DNA of 47,046 nt from positions 1 to 47,046 of the forward strand of contig NZ_QJJR01000013.1 of NCBI RefSeq assembly GCF_003201605.1. Reading direction: 5' to 3'. The position numbers and the translations under genes are program-made. The notes beneath the pieces were generated by a model. The model was not told where the DNA came from. It was given only the letters and a program-made list of their open reading frames with translations, and ran no database searches. This document shows, piece by piece, positions 8,777-16,311 of this stretch. This stretch comes from Streptohalobacillus salinus (GTDB lineage Bacteria > Bacillota > Bacilli > Bacillales > Amphibacillaceae). Position 1 is the first letter of the stretch; each line of letters begins with the position of its first letter.

Positions 8777-9478
8777 TCATATCAGTATCATGGTCGCATC
8801 GGGTACAATATTTATCAATGCTTTCTTCTCCTCTTGACGCATATCAACATAACTACTTAATGTCCGGAGATGCTCGTCGATGTTCGCTGGGTGAACCATC
8901 ACTTCAACGGACGGATAAGGCAAAGCTTTTAAGTCATCAAATAGTTCGGTGCTCACACCTTCTTTATAGAACTTCAACCACAAATAGTCAGTCAGTAAAT
9001 GTTCAGGATGTTTTTTTAGTGTCGCTACGTAACGCACAGGCACGTTGTAAGTCTTACTGAGTTCTAAGATAACATCTTTTAAATCTTGCCAACCGTGCAC
9101 GTGATGATGACTATCAATATGGTCTAGCGTTAACCCCATTTGTAGGAACGCATTAATCTGCGTTTCCCACTCTGCTTTTACTTCACTCATTTCCTCGGGC
9201 GTAAGACGTGATTCTAAATTAGTGAATTTAAAGGTACCATCAGCCTTTGTTAAGTGTGATGTCGCTGTTTTATTCAGCGGTCTACCAAAAGATAAAACAA
9301 GATGAATGCCTACTTTTAGCGTGGGTGTTTCTTTCGCAAGTCTGACAGCATGATAGACCGCATGTCCATTCATCATTAACGTTGTCCGGGTCACAACGCC
9401 ATTAAGATGAGCATCAATAATCCCTTCATTGACACCCTCGGTTAAACCAAAGTCATCCGCATTTACAATTACCTTCAT
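8777..9478 (-). CDS. chbG: ChbG/YdjC-family carbohydrate deacetylase
   Basis: This 233-residue protein belongs to the ChbG/YdjC family, metal-dependent enzymes that remove an acetyl group from chitooligosaccharides such as diacetylchitobiose 6-phosphate. Family marks are NADDFGLTEGVN at the N terminus (metal-binding Asp) and the His-rich DHIDSHHHVHGW (near residues 115-126), with a later VMVHPAN. It lies 104 bp downstream of the GntR gene on the same strand and is divergent from the GH4/PTS operon. In E. coli the same combination (PTS EIIABC, GH4 ChbF, ChbG) makes the chitobiose system, which suggests an N-acetylated beta-glucoside substrate here. Confidence 0.85.
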   Translation of the reverse strand: MKVIVNADDFGLTEGVNEGIIDAHLNGVVTRTTLMMNGHAVYHAVRLAKETPTLKVGIHLVLSFGRPLNKTATSHLTKADGTFKFTNLESRLTPEEMSEVKAEWETQINAFLQMGLTLDHIDSHHHVHGWQDLKDVILELSKTYNVPVRYVATLKKHPEHLLTDYLWLKFYKEGVSTELFDDLKALPYPSVEVMVHPANIDEHLRTLSSYVDMRQEEKKALINIVPDATMILI

Positions 9479-9582
9479 TTGTCTTCACTCCTCGTTTCAT
9501 AAATTTGTCGTATCCCTTACTTTTAGTTAAAGCGCGCCTCGGTGCCCCACCAGAACAGCTATCTGTGATGTATCCATACTTA

Positions 9583-10314
9583 TTACTGATCATAGAACCG
9601 TTCAACTTTGAAGCTTGTCTTATCGCCTCTAAAGTAAGAACGAGAAAATTCAATCACACGACCCGTATCATCTTCTGCGACTGTTTCAATATAGAAACAA
9701 GGCTGCCCAATCTCACATTGCAAGTAATTGCTGACGTCTTTATCAGCTAAGGTGATCTCAAGTGTCTCCGTTGTTTTATGAATGGAAATATCATACGTAT
9801 CTTTTAATGTGGAATAAAGTGACGCTTCAAGTTGTTCTTTCTTTAGCCCTGGGGCCACACGCCAAGGCACATAAGCAATCTCATATTGGGTTACTTCTTC
9901 ATTAGCTAAGCGAATCCGTTTAATTTTTTGAATCGGATCGTTTTCGGTAAGGTTGAAGCGTTCTTGTTTTGACCCGCGTGCTGGAACAACTTCAAGCTTC
10001 TTCAAGATGATTTTCCCTTGTTTCCCTTGGGCTTTTAGTTGTTGATTAAAGCGATCTTCAGTATGTGATAAGGTTTGGTTTACTTTCGGTTCGGCAACAA
10101 AGCTACCTTTGCCGCGCTGACGGATTAGGTAACCTTCCTGGACCAATTGGCTAAGCGCAATTCGCACGGTTGTTCTACTGACATTGAATTCTTCACAAAT
10201 ATCATGTTCGGTCGGGAATTGCTCACCAATTTTATAAACATTTGTTTTAATGCGTTCAATTAATTCTTCTTTTATATAGGCATGTAACGATTGCTTTTTC
10301 CCCACAATAGCCAT
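9583..10314 (-). CDS. GntR-family (HutC/UTRA) regulator of the divergent PTS operon
   Basis: A 243-residue repressor-type protein. Residues about 8-75 are the GntR winged helix (EQFPTEHDICEEFNVSRTTVRIALSQL, then GYLIRQRGKGSFV). Residues about 95-240 are a UTRA ligand-binding domain, which usually senses a phosphosugar. It is divergent from the GH4 gene; two palindromes in the 164-bp gap (10354-10371, and one near 10422-10430) fit autoregulation plus operon control. The ATG at 10314 is directly against the purine site GAGAGAGG, so GTG at 10305, with 9-nt spacing, may be the true start. Confidence 0.87.
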   Translation of the reverse strand: MAIVGKKQSLHAYIKEELIERIKTNVYKIGEQFPTEHDICEEFNVSRTTVRIALSQLVQEGYLIRQRGKGSFVAEPKVNQTLSHTEDRFNQQLKAQGKQGKIILKKLEVVPARGSKQERFNLTENDPIQKIKRIRLANEEVTQYEIAYVPWRVAPGLKKEQLEASLYSTLKDTYDISIHKTTETLEITLADKDVSNYLQCEIGQPCFYIETVAEDDTGRVIEFSRSYFRGDKTSFKVERFYDQ

Positions 10315-10338
10315 CCTCTCTCTTTGATTACTAATCTA

Positions 10339-10367
10339 AGTATAACAAACAAATAAATGTATGTACA
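10339..10367 (-). promoter_or_regulatory. Promoter of the GntR gene
   Basis: Read on the minus strand: -35 TGTACA (10362-10367), a 17-bp spacer and -10 TATACT (10339-10344). The -35 lies inside the GntR palindrome, so binding would block this promoter. Confidence 0.55.
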
Positions 10368-10371
10368 TTTA
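10354..10371. promoter_or_regulatory. GntR operator, perfect 18-bp palindrome
   Basis: TAAATGTATGTACATTTA: 8-bp arms around TG. It overlaps the -35 of the regulator's own promoter. AT-rich GTNTAC-type cores are typical of GntR/HutC operators. Confidence 0.7.
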
Positions 10372-10404
10372 AAATAATGGTTTGGTGTATTTTTATTAAA
10401 AGTA

Positions 10405-10433
10405 TTTACATTTAAATATTTGTATGATACATT
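10405..10433 (+). promoter_or_regulatory. Promoter and second operator for the GH4/PTS operon
   Basis: -35 TTTACA (10405-10410), 17-bp spacer, -10 TACATT (10428-10433). An odd palindrome GTATGATAC (10422-10430), flanked by AT, overlaps the -10 and resembles the upstream operator half sites, which suits repression by the GntR protein. Confidence 0.55.
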
Positions 10434-10478
10434 TTATTTGTGGTTAATCACAATACAAATTAAAGGAGCACGACAGCG

Positions 10479-11804
10479 ATGAAAATTGTTATTGTGGGGG
10501 GAGGTTCAAGCTACACCCCAGAGATTATTGAAGGATTAATTCTAAGACATGATGTTTTTCCCGTTGATACAATTACTTTGGTCGATATTGACAGTGGTAA
10601 AGAGAAATTAGAAATTGTCGGTGCGCTTGCTAAGCGAATGATTGAAAAGGCCGGTCTATCAATTAGCCTTCGTTGGACACTGGACCGAAAGGAAGCATTA
10701 AAGAATGCTGATTTTGTTTCTACCCAAATTCGTGTGGGTGGACTTAAGGCGCGTGAGAAAGATGAACGGATCCCGCTCAGTCATGGCATGATTGGTCAAG
10801 AAACGAACGGTGCGGGTGGAATTTTTAAAGCGTTTCGAACCATCCCAGTGCTATTAGACTTAGCTAAAGATGTTCATGAAATTTGTCCAGATGCTTGGAT
10901 CATTAACTTCACCAATCCCGCCGGGATTGTCACCGAAGCCTTGTTGAAACATGGGCCACACAAAAAAGTGATTGGTGTCTGTAACATTCCTTACAACATG
11001 ACGCAATCAACTGCAGAAATTTTAAATGAAGACCCTGACAATGTGCGCATTGAGTTTATTGGTTTAAACCACTTTGTCTTTGGTTCGAAAGTATGGGTCA
11101 ACGGTGAAAACAAACTCGACACAGTCATTGATGCGTTGATTCACCAAAACGTTGATTTCTCACCAGCAAACATTGTCAGCCTTGGTTGGTCTGAAACATT
11201 TTTAAAATCGATGCAATTGTTGCCGAATCCGTACCATCAGTATTATTATCAAACAGCACAGACGTTGAAAAAAGACATTGAGGCGTTTACGAACCACGGC
11301 ACACGGGCAGAACACGTTCAAGCGATTGAAGAAGAGTTATTTGATGTTTACCGTGATCAAGAATTAAATATGAAACCACAACAGTTAGAACAACGCGGTG
11401 GTGCATACTATAGTGATGTGGCATGTAGCTTGATGTCAGCACTCTACAACAACAGTGAAGCGATTATGACTGTTAACACGTTGAATCGCGGTGCGATTAT
11501 TGATTTGCCCGATGATGCTGTGATTGAAGTGAACAGCATCATCACCAAAGAAGGACCGGTCCCACTTGTGATTGGTCGCTTACCGCAACAGATTAAGGCA
11601 GACTTGCTGATGATGAAAGCCTTTGAAGAACAAGTGATTGCTGCAAGCGTAAGTGGGCGTTATCAAGATGCTTACCTGGCCTTCATCATGAATCCATTGA
11701 TTAAAGATGAGAAAAAAGCAAAAACCGTGTTAGATGAATTGTTAGTTGCCCATCAAGCGTTCTTACCGCAATTTAAGTCAGTCAAACCGATCCACAACGC
11801 GTGA
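10479..11804 (+). CDS. chbF: 6-phospho-beta-glucosidase, glycoside hydrolase family 4
   Basis: A 441-residue GH4 enzyme. These cleave phosphorylated disaccharides using NAD+ and a divalent metal through an oxidation-elimination mechanism. Seen: N-terminal Rossmann motif KIVIVGGGSSYTPE; GH4 core GQETNGAGGIFKAFRTIP, IINFTNPAG and the metal-site region VCNIPYNM with GLNHFVFG. The size matches LicH/ChbF. It is the first gene of an operon followed by EIIC, EIIA and EIIB, so it splits the phosphorylated sugar that the PTS delivers. LicH (cellobiose/lichenan) and ChbF (chitobiose) are not separable by eye; the neighbouring chbG favours the second. The start follows AAAGGAGC. Confidence 0.9.
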   Translation: MKIVIVGGGSSYTPEIIEGLILRHDVFPVDTITLVDIDSGKEKLEIVGALAKRMIEKAGLSISLRWTLDRKEALKNADFVSTQIRVGGLKAREKDERIPLSHGMIGQETNGAGGIFKAFRTIPVLLDLAKDVHEICPDAWIINFTNPAGIVTEALLKHGPHKKVIGVCNIPYNMTQSTAEILNEDPDNVRIEFIGLNHFVFGSKVWVNGENKLDTVIDALIHQNVDFSPANIVSLGWSETFLKSMQLLPNPYHQYYYQTAQTLKKDIEAFTNHGTRAEHVQAIEEELFDVYRDQELNMKPQQLEQRGGAYYSDVACSLMSALYNNSEAIMTVNTLNRGAIIDLPDDAVIEVNSIITKEGPVPLVIGRLPQQIKADLLMMKAFEEQVIAASVSGRYQDAYLAFIMNPLIKDEKKAKTVLDELLVAHQAFLPQFKSVKPIHNA

Positions 11805-11868
11805 AATCATCCGTAAGTGAGGGGCTGTATATCAGGGGGAATATGAGACGCGTATAGGGTTGTTTTTT

Positions 11869-11882
11869 TGAAAGCGTTAACT
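11869..11882. promoter_or_regulatory. Catabolite-responsive element (cre)
   Basis: TGAAAGCGTTAACT matches the CcpA consensus TGWAANCGNTNWCA at 13 of 14 positions. It lies in the 172-bp gap between the GH4 and EIIC genes, so CcpA could act as a roadblock or control an internal promoter. Confidence 0.65.
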
Positions 11883-11924
11883 TTTTACCGGGGGTATCAA
11901 CATTTAGTTTAGGATCAAAACAAA

Positions 11925-11940
11925 ACGACCGTTTGGTCGT
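11925..11940 (+). promoter_or_regulatory. Small hairpin in the EIIC leader
   Basis: A 6-bp perfect stem ACGACC-GTTT-GGTCGT lies 36 bp before the EIIC start and is followed by AAAAA rather than T. It is probably an RNA processing or stability element, or a binding site, not a terminator. Confidence 0.35.
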
Positions 11941-11976
11941 AAAAATGTTCACGTGTATATAAGGGAGGAAATACAG

Positions 11977-13272
11977 ATGAATAATAAATATGTAGATAAA
12001 TTTATTGAAATAGCTGGACGAATTGGTGCGCAGCGTCACTTGGTTGCGATTCGTGATGGTTTTGTCGCGGTTATGCCATTAATTATTATTGGTTCCTTAG
12101 CGATACTTTTTAACAATTTCCCACCAATTGGCGCCTTCAATTTTGTTGAGCTATTAAACAGCATCTTTGGGGAAGGCAATTGGCAGGCTGTTGGTGGAAG
12201 TGTGTGGAATGGTAGTTTCGCCATTATCGGCTTACTGATTGCCTTCTCGATTGCCTATAACCTAGCTAAGTCGTATGACGTTGACGGTCTCGCAGCTGGA
12301 TTAATTTCAACGGCCAGCTACGTAATGCTTGCACCGGTCACTGCCGATTGGGGACTTAACTTTGCTTGGCTCGGCACACAAGGCTTATTTGTAGCGATTA
12401 TTCTTTCTTTATCGTTAACTGAACTCTTTAGAGTGTTAGTGCAATCAAAATTTACGATCAAAATGCCAGCCGGTGTACCGGGCGGGGTGGCGCGTTCATT
12501 CCAAGCGCTAATTCCAACGGCAGTCATTCTGTTTCTTGTTGGATTGTTCCAAGCACTCTTAACCGTCTTTGTAGGTTCGAGTGTATTTGAACTTATTTTT
12601 GAAGCGATTCAAGTACCACTTCAAGGGTTAGGTAATACCTTACCAGCAGCGATTGTGATTGCATTCATGAATCATATCCTTTGGTTCTTTGGTTTACATG
12701 GCACGAACATTATTGGTTCGGTTATTGAACCGATTTACTTACCACTTATCCAAGAAAACTTAGCGTTATTCCAAGACGGGATGTCAGCGTTTGACGTGCC
12801 TTATGTTGTCACGAAACCATTCCTTGATTCATTTGTTTTTATGGGGGGGTCAGGAACGACAATAGCGTTACTGATGGCCATCTTTATTGTCCTAAGACGG
12901 GAACAAAAGCATCCGTACCGTGAAGTTGCAAAGCTATCAGCACCTGCGGGTCTCTTTAACATTAACGAACCGGTTATCTTTGGTCTACCGATTGTATTAA
13001 ACCCAACCATGTTAATTCCGTTCGTATTGGTACCAGTAACTTTAACGATTATCTCTTACTTTGCCTTGTCACTCGGGATTGTGCCAAGAACTGTTGCGCT
13101 TGTTCCGTGGACAACGCCACCGATTCTTTCAGGTTACTTAGTGACAGGTGGCAGCATGCGCGGCATCTTCCTACAAATCTTCAACCTTGCGGTTGCGACA
13201 GCGATGTATATACCGTTTGTCTATGCAGGAAGTAAAGCACTAATGAATAAGGAGGCAAATGCAGATGAATAA
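11977..13272 (+). CDS. chbC: PTS EIIC, lactose/cellobiose family permease
   Basis: A 431-residue multi-pass membrane protein (about ten hydrophobic segments) that imports and helps phosphorylate a beta-disaccharide. Family marks: the N-terminal amphipathic lead RIGAQRHLVAIRDGFVAVMPL, the LHGTNIIGSVIEP loop, the FMGGSGTT stretch and the sugar-site motif NINEPVIFGLPIVLNP. I chose ATG 11977, behind GGGAGGAAATACAG, over an in-frame ATG at 11953 without a site. It overlaps the EIIA gene by 8 bp (ATGAATAA), indicating translational coupling. Confidence 0.93.
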   Translation: MNNKYVDKFIEIAGRIGAQRHLVAIRDGFVAVMPLIIIGSLAILFNNFPPIGAFNFVELLNSIFGEGNWQAVGGSVWNGSFAIIGLLIAFSIAYNLAKSYDVDGLAAGLISTASYVMLAPVTADWGLNFAWLGTQGLFVAIILSLSLTELFRVLVQSKFTIKMPAGVPGGVARSFQALIPTAVILFLVGLFQALLTVFVGSSVFELIFEAIQVPLQGLGNTLPAAIVIAFMNHILWFFGLHGTNIIGSVIEPIYLPLIQENLALFQDGMSAFDVPYVVTKPFLDSFVFMGGSGTTIALLMAIFIVLRREQKHPYREVAKLSAPAGLFNINEPVIFGLPIVLNPTMLIPFVLVPVTLTIISYFALSLGIVPRTVALVPWTTPPILSGYLVTGGSMRGIFLQIFNLAVATAMYIPFVYAGSKALMNKEANADE

Positions 13273-13588
13273 AGTAAAAGAAGACATTCAAGCAATCGCA
13301 TTTCAAATCATTCTTCATGCCGGTGATGCCCGTTCTTCAGCAATGGAAGCGATTCAACTAGCACAAGCCGGAAACTATGACGAGGCAGAGGCGAAAATTG
13401 AAGCTGCCAGTCAATCATTCACAGAAGCGCATCACGTACAAACCGATCTCTTACAAAAAGAAGCACGCGGAGAAATGACTGATCCAACGTTAATTATGAT
13501 CCATGCGCAAGACCATTTAATGACAGCCATGGTTGTGAAAGACATGGCTCACGTCATGATTGATTTATATCGACAATTGAAGGGGTGA
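13265..13588 (+). CDS. chbA: PTS EIIA, lactose/cellobiose family
   Basis: A 107-residue cytoplasmic phosphocarrier. The family's active-site region is present as EAHHVQTDLLQKEARG (phosphorylated His near residue 75), with the conserved IMIHAQDHLMTAM helix. It takes phosphate from HPr and passes it to EIIB. The preferred start ATG 13265 has AGGAGG at 9-nt spacing; the ATG at 13259 would be too close to that site. The start overlaps the EIIC stop. Confidence 0.93.
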   Translation: MNKVKEDIQAIAFQIILHAGDARSSAMEAIQLAQAGNYDEAEAKIEAASQSFTEAHHVQTDLLQKEARGEMTDPTLIMIHAQDHLMTAMVVKDMAHVMIDLYRQLKG

Positions 13589-13593
13589 GGACA

Positions 13594-13902
13594 ATGAGTA
13601 AAGTAAACATTATTTTGGTTTGTTCAGCAGGTATGTCAACATCACTACTTGTTGAACGCATGAAACTAGAAGCAGACAAGCGTGCACTTGATGCATCGAT
13701 TGAAGCCATGGCCGAATCAGAATTAAAAAATCATCTTGATCAACTAGATGTTGTCTTAATTGGTCCGCAAGTGCGCTACTTAGAAAAACAAGTAAAAAAA
13801 CTCGTTGAGCCAAAAGGCATCAACGCAGCTGTGATTGATACGATGGCCTATGGTCGGATTCAAGGCGATGTCGTCCTTGATCAAGCACTCGCGTTAATAT
13901 AA
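13594..13902 (+). CDS. chbB: PTS EIIB, lactose/cellobiose family
   Basis: A 102-residue phosphocarrier with the active-site P-loop ILVCSAGMSTS; the phosphorylated Cys is near residue 9. It receives phosphate from EIIA and gives it to the sugar bound in EIIC. ATG 13594 lies 5 bp after the EIIA stop with GGGGTGAGG upstream. It is the last gene of the operon, followed by a terminator. Confidence 0.93.
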   Translation: MSKVNIILVCSAGMSTSLLVERMKLEADKRALDASIEAMAESELKNHLDQLDVVLIGPQVRYLEKQVKKLVEPKGINAAVIDTMAYGRIQGDVVLDQALALI

Positions 13903-13909
13903 AAAACAG

Positions 13910-13946
13910 ATGAGCCTTTATGTCCAATGGGGATGTTTAGGCTCAT
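13910..13946 (+). terminator. Terminator of the GH4/PTS operon
   Basis: 8-bp stem ATGAGCCT (13910-13917) / AGGCTCAT (13939-13946) with a long loop, followed by TATTTCG. The T run is weak. The 13950-14140 stretch after it shows no gene. Confidence 0.6.
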
Positions 13947-14142
13947 TATTTCGTCTACGAGCGCATGCGTCTTCATTTAGCGTCGAAGCATGAAGCCCTT
14001 TCATAGCATGATAAATAGGGCAAAGGTGCCTTGATAGTTGGGCTTGCATGACTTGCGGCGGAATTGATAACTTAGGTAGTTAGGTGCTAAAGCCAGGTGT
14101 TAAAATCATGTGATTGTTGTTATAGGTGCGAAGAAGAAAAAA

Positions 14143-14174
14143 ACGGATGACCCGTTGGAACTGTGGTCATCCGT
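14143..14174. terminator. Bidirectional terminator after the small lipoprotein gene
   Basis: 10-bp perfect stem ACGGATGACC / GGTCATCCGT with T-rich runs on both sides (CTTTTT to the right; on the minus strand TTTTTTTCTTC). It most clearly ends the minus-strand lipoprotein transcript. Confidence 0.75.
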
Positions 14175-14188
14175 CTTTTTACGTCGCG

Positions 14189-14731
14189 TTATTCACTTAA
14201 TTCCGCAATGTAATTTTGGGCTGCTTCGTAGTTTGAGTCATCTTCTGACACCTGTTCGAACGCATCAATCGCCATCGCATTGTAGTCAATTGCCATGAAC
14301 TTTTCACCATCACGGAAGGCTTCGCGTGATGCGATCAGTGTTTCGTGTTGGGTCCGAATTTCGGTCACTTTTTCCGGCACACCGTCAAGTTCAATTGCTT
14401 CAAACTCTTTTAACGTATTGTTGAAGGTGCTGACACCCATCTCATCATTTTCAAACCTTGACGTTACAGTGTCAATCGCTTCAATTAGCTGTGTTGAGGC
14501 ATTTTCTTTCACCTCTGTTTGTTCTTCCTCAGTTAAATCACTCGCTTCCAGGTCACTGATCAAGCTATTCACTTCAAAGTAACGTTCTTCCTCAATTGCG
14601 GTGGTTAACGTTAGTGTTGCTTCTTCAACCGGTGAAGGTGTTTCACCCGTCTCAGGTGTTGTGTCCTCATCGTTGGCTTGGCAGCCGGCAATGACAACGG
14701 TAACGAAGAGTAAAATGATCCATTTTTTCAT
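14189..14731 (-). CDS. Small lipoprotein of unknown function
   Basis: A 180-residue secreted lipoprotein: signal MKKWIILLFVTVVIAGC with lipobox IAGC, an acidic Thr/Pro/Glu linker, then an all-helical, strongly acidic domain of about 150 residues with no recognised motif. The frame extends upstream, but ATG 14731 is followed directly by the signal peptide and preceded by AAGGGAAG, so it is the start. It is monocistronic with its own terminator. The repeated short Glu/Ala-rich helices resemble TPR-like packing (weak inference). Confidence 0.75.
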   Translation of the reverse strand: MKKWIILLFVTVVIAGCQANDEDTTPETGETPSPVEEATLTLTTAIEEERYFEVNSLISDLEASDLTEEEQTEVKENASTQLIEAIDTVTSRFENDEMGVSTFNNTLKEFEAIELDGVPEKVTEIRTQHETLIASREAFRDGEKFMAIDYNAMAIDAFEQVSEDDSNYEAAQNYIAELSE

Positions 14732-14955
14732 ATTTGTATGCTTCCCTTCTCTATCTCGAATAATTTCACACAAGAAATAGTATAGCACATAAATCTGCCT
14801 GTGTTGAGCGATCCTTAGATAATCGAAATAGTTCAAAAATTTAAAAATTTCATCAATAAAATATTGCTTGAAACGCCTGGTATGACTAGGTTTAAGTGGC
14901 GTTAAAAAATCCCGTGTTTCTTTACAATATTTAGCTATCTTTTCTAAAAATAAGG

Positions 14956-14964
14956 TGCTATAAT
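14956..14964 (+). promoter_or_regulatory. Extended -10 promoter for the ATP-grasp operon
   Basis: TGCTATAAT is a perfect extended -10; the -35 region is weak. Transcription would begin near 14971, leaving a leader of about 290 nt before the first gene. Confidence 0.6.
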
Positions 14965-14970
14965 TTCTTT

Positions 14971-15107
14971 GTTATCCACCGCTATACGCAAGAGGATCGT
15001 TTAAAAAATGCCCAGATCTCGGTCTAGACGCGCGTGATAGAGCGAAGAGACTTGATCCAATCAAGGTGTTATCGAGGATTGTTCTGTCTAGATAGCGGGT
15101 ATATAAC
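14971..15107 (+). ncRNA. Structured leader RNA candidate
   Basis: The predicted 5' end of the transcript pairs with a segment about 120 nt downstream: GTTAT (14971-14975) with ATAAC (15103-15107) and CCGCTAT (14979-14985) with ATAGCGG (15092-15098). Inside lie CTAGAC (15024-15029) with GTCTAG (15086-15091), a tight hairpin CTTGAT-CCA-ATCAAG (15051-15065) and a weaker GAG-ATC / GATCTC pairing (14993-15020). A closed multi-helix domain directly at the 5' end looks like a riboswitch or protein-binding leader. I do not recognise it as a known class. Confidence 0.5.
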
Positions 15108-15115
15108 AGATAAGT

Positions 15116-15154
15116 GCTGTTAAAAAGACCGGGTGACATTGAAACAGCGTCTTT
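15116..15154 (+). promoter_or_regulatory. Interleaved pairings (possible pseudoknot) in the leader
   Basis: GCTGTT (15116-15121) pairs with AACAGC (15143-15148), and AAAGAC (15124-15129) pairs with GTCTTT (15149-15154). The two helices interleave, so they form either a pseudoknot or two alternative hairpins. This sits between the leader domain and the ATP-grasp gene. Confidence 0.4.
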
Positions 15155-15261
15155 GGACCAATCAAAAGCTAAGCATGCACCGTGCGATTTAGTTTGTGTG
15201 CCGGATGAAAAAAGAGGTTATTAAAGACGAATGACAAATAAATAAAACGAGGAGAATGATG

Positions 15262-16311
15262 ATGAATATTTGTTTTATTATTAATAACTGGGACACCATG
15301 GTACCAGAAACCGAATCAACCTTAAGAATTATCCACGAAGCCTGTAAACGAAACCACAATGTTGGGGTACTGTATACTGCCAATTTGACGATTAGAAATA
15401 ACGAAACGTATGGTTTTATCAAAATGATTAATAAGATGGATAACCTCTCAGATAATATGGTGACGTTTTATAAGAAAGTCCAATTTAAAGAACAAATGTT
15501 GCCGCTTAAAGGCTTTGATGTTATCTTCTTAAGAAAGAATCCACCCATCGACAATTTACTGTTAAACTTCTTAGATTCAATTGATGATGATGTCTTTATC
15601 GTCAACAATATCCATGGAATCAGAAAAGCAAATAATAAGTTATACACCACCACGTTCCACGATCCAGATAACGAGTACATTCCGAAAACATACGTGTCGA
15701 AAAACGTCGAGTATTTAAAACGGATTGTCGCAGAAAGTGATCAGCCGAAGATGATTTTAAAACCGGTTGATGGTTACGGTGGCAGTGGGGTCATTATTAT
15801 TGAGAAAACAGCGACCCAAAACTTAAACTCGCTGCTTGATTTCTATATCAACACCGACAAAGGAAAAAAATATGTGATGCTGCAGGAGTATATCGAAGGT
15901 GCTGAAAATGGCGACGTCCGTGTGATGATCTTAAACGGGAAAGTGATTGGTGCTTATAAACGGGTACCGAATCAGGGCGACATTCGTTCGAACATTCACG
16001 CCGGTGGTTCAGCCGAGAAGTATACGTTAACGGCTGAGGAGAAAACCATTTGTAACACGATTGCGAAAAAACTTAAAGATGACGGCATTTATTTCGCCGG
16101 GATTGACTTAATTAACAAGAAATTACTCGAAGTTAATGTCCAAAGTCCGGGTGGGATTGTGAACATTAATAAATTCAATAAAGTGAAATTACAACGTGAC
16201 GTGATTGACTTTGTTGAAGAGGTTGTTAAAGAGAAAGAAAATCAATTGAAAGAGAAAAGTCATAAGATTAGAAATCGTGAGTCTTATAAAAACGAGGTCA
16301 ACAATGTATAA
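15262..16311 (+). CDS. Glutathione-synthetase-like ATP-grasp ligase
   Basis: A 349-residue protein of the prokaryotic GshB-type ATP-grasp fold: an N-terminal domain with FLRKNPPID, then ATP-grasp motifs MILKPVDGYGGSGVII, MLQEYIEGAENGDVRVMILNG and the metal-binding end FAGIDLINKKLLEVNVQSPGG. Such enzymes join a carboxylate to an amine using ATP. Of three consecutive ATGs I prefer 15262, which has GAGGAG at good spacing. It overlaps the FGase/QEGLA gene by 8 bp (ATGTATAA), so the two are coupled. No gamma-glutamylcysteine ligase is nearby, so true glutathione synthesis is not implied; similar trios occur in proteobacteria with unknown product. Confidence 0.85.
   Translation: MNICFIINNWDTMVPETESTLRIIHEACKRNHNVGVLYTANLTIRNNETYGFIKMINKMDNLSDNMVTFYKKVQFKEQMLPLKGFDVIFLRKNPPIDNLLLNFLDSIDDDVFIVNNIHGIRKANNKLYTTTFHDPDNEYIPKTYVSKNVEYLKRIVAESDQPKMILKPVDGYGGSGVIIIEKTATQNLNSLLDFYINTDKGKKYVMLQEYIEGAENGDVRVMILNGKVIGAYKRVPNQGDIRSNIHAGGSAEKYTLTAEEKTICNTIAKKLKDDGIYFAGIDLINKKLLEVNVQSPGGIVNINKFNKVKLQRDVIDFVEEVVKEKENQLKEKSHKIRNRESYKNEVNNV

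Noticed and set aside
5185-14998. A shared 13-mer ACGCAAGAGGATC at about 5186 and 14986
   Set aside because: Several 13-base matches are expected by chance in 47 kb, and the flanking sequences do not align.
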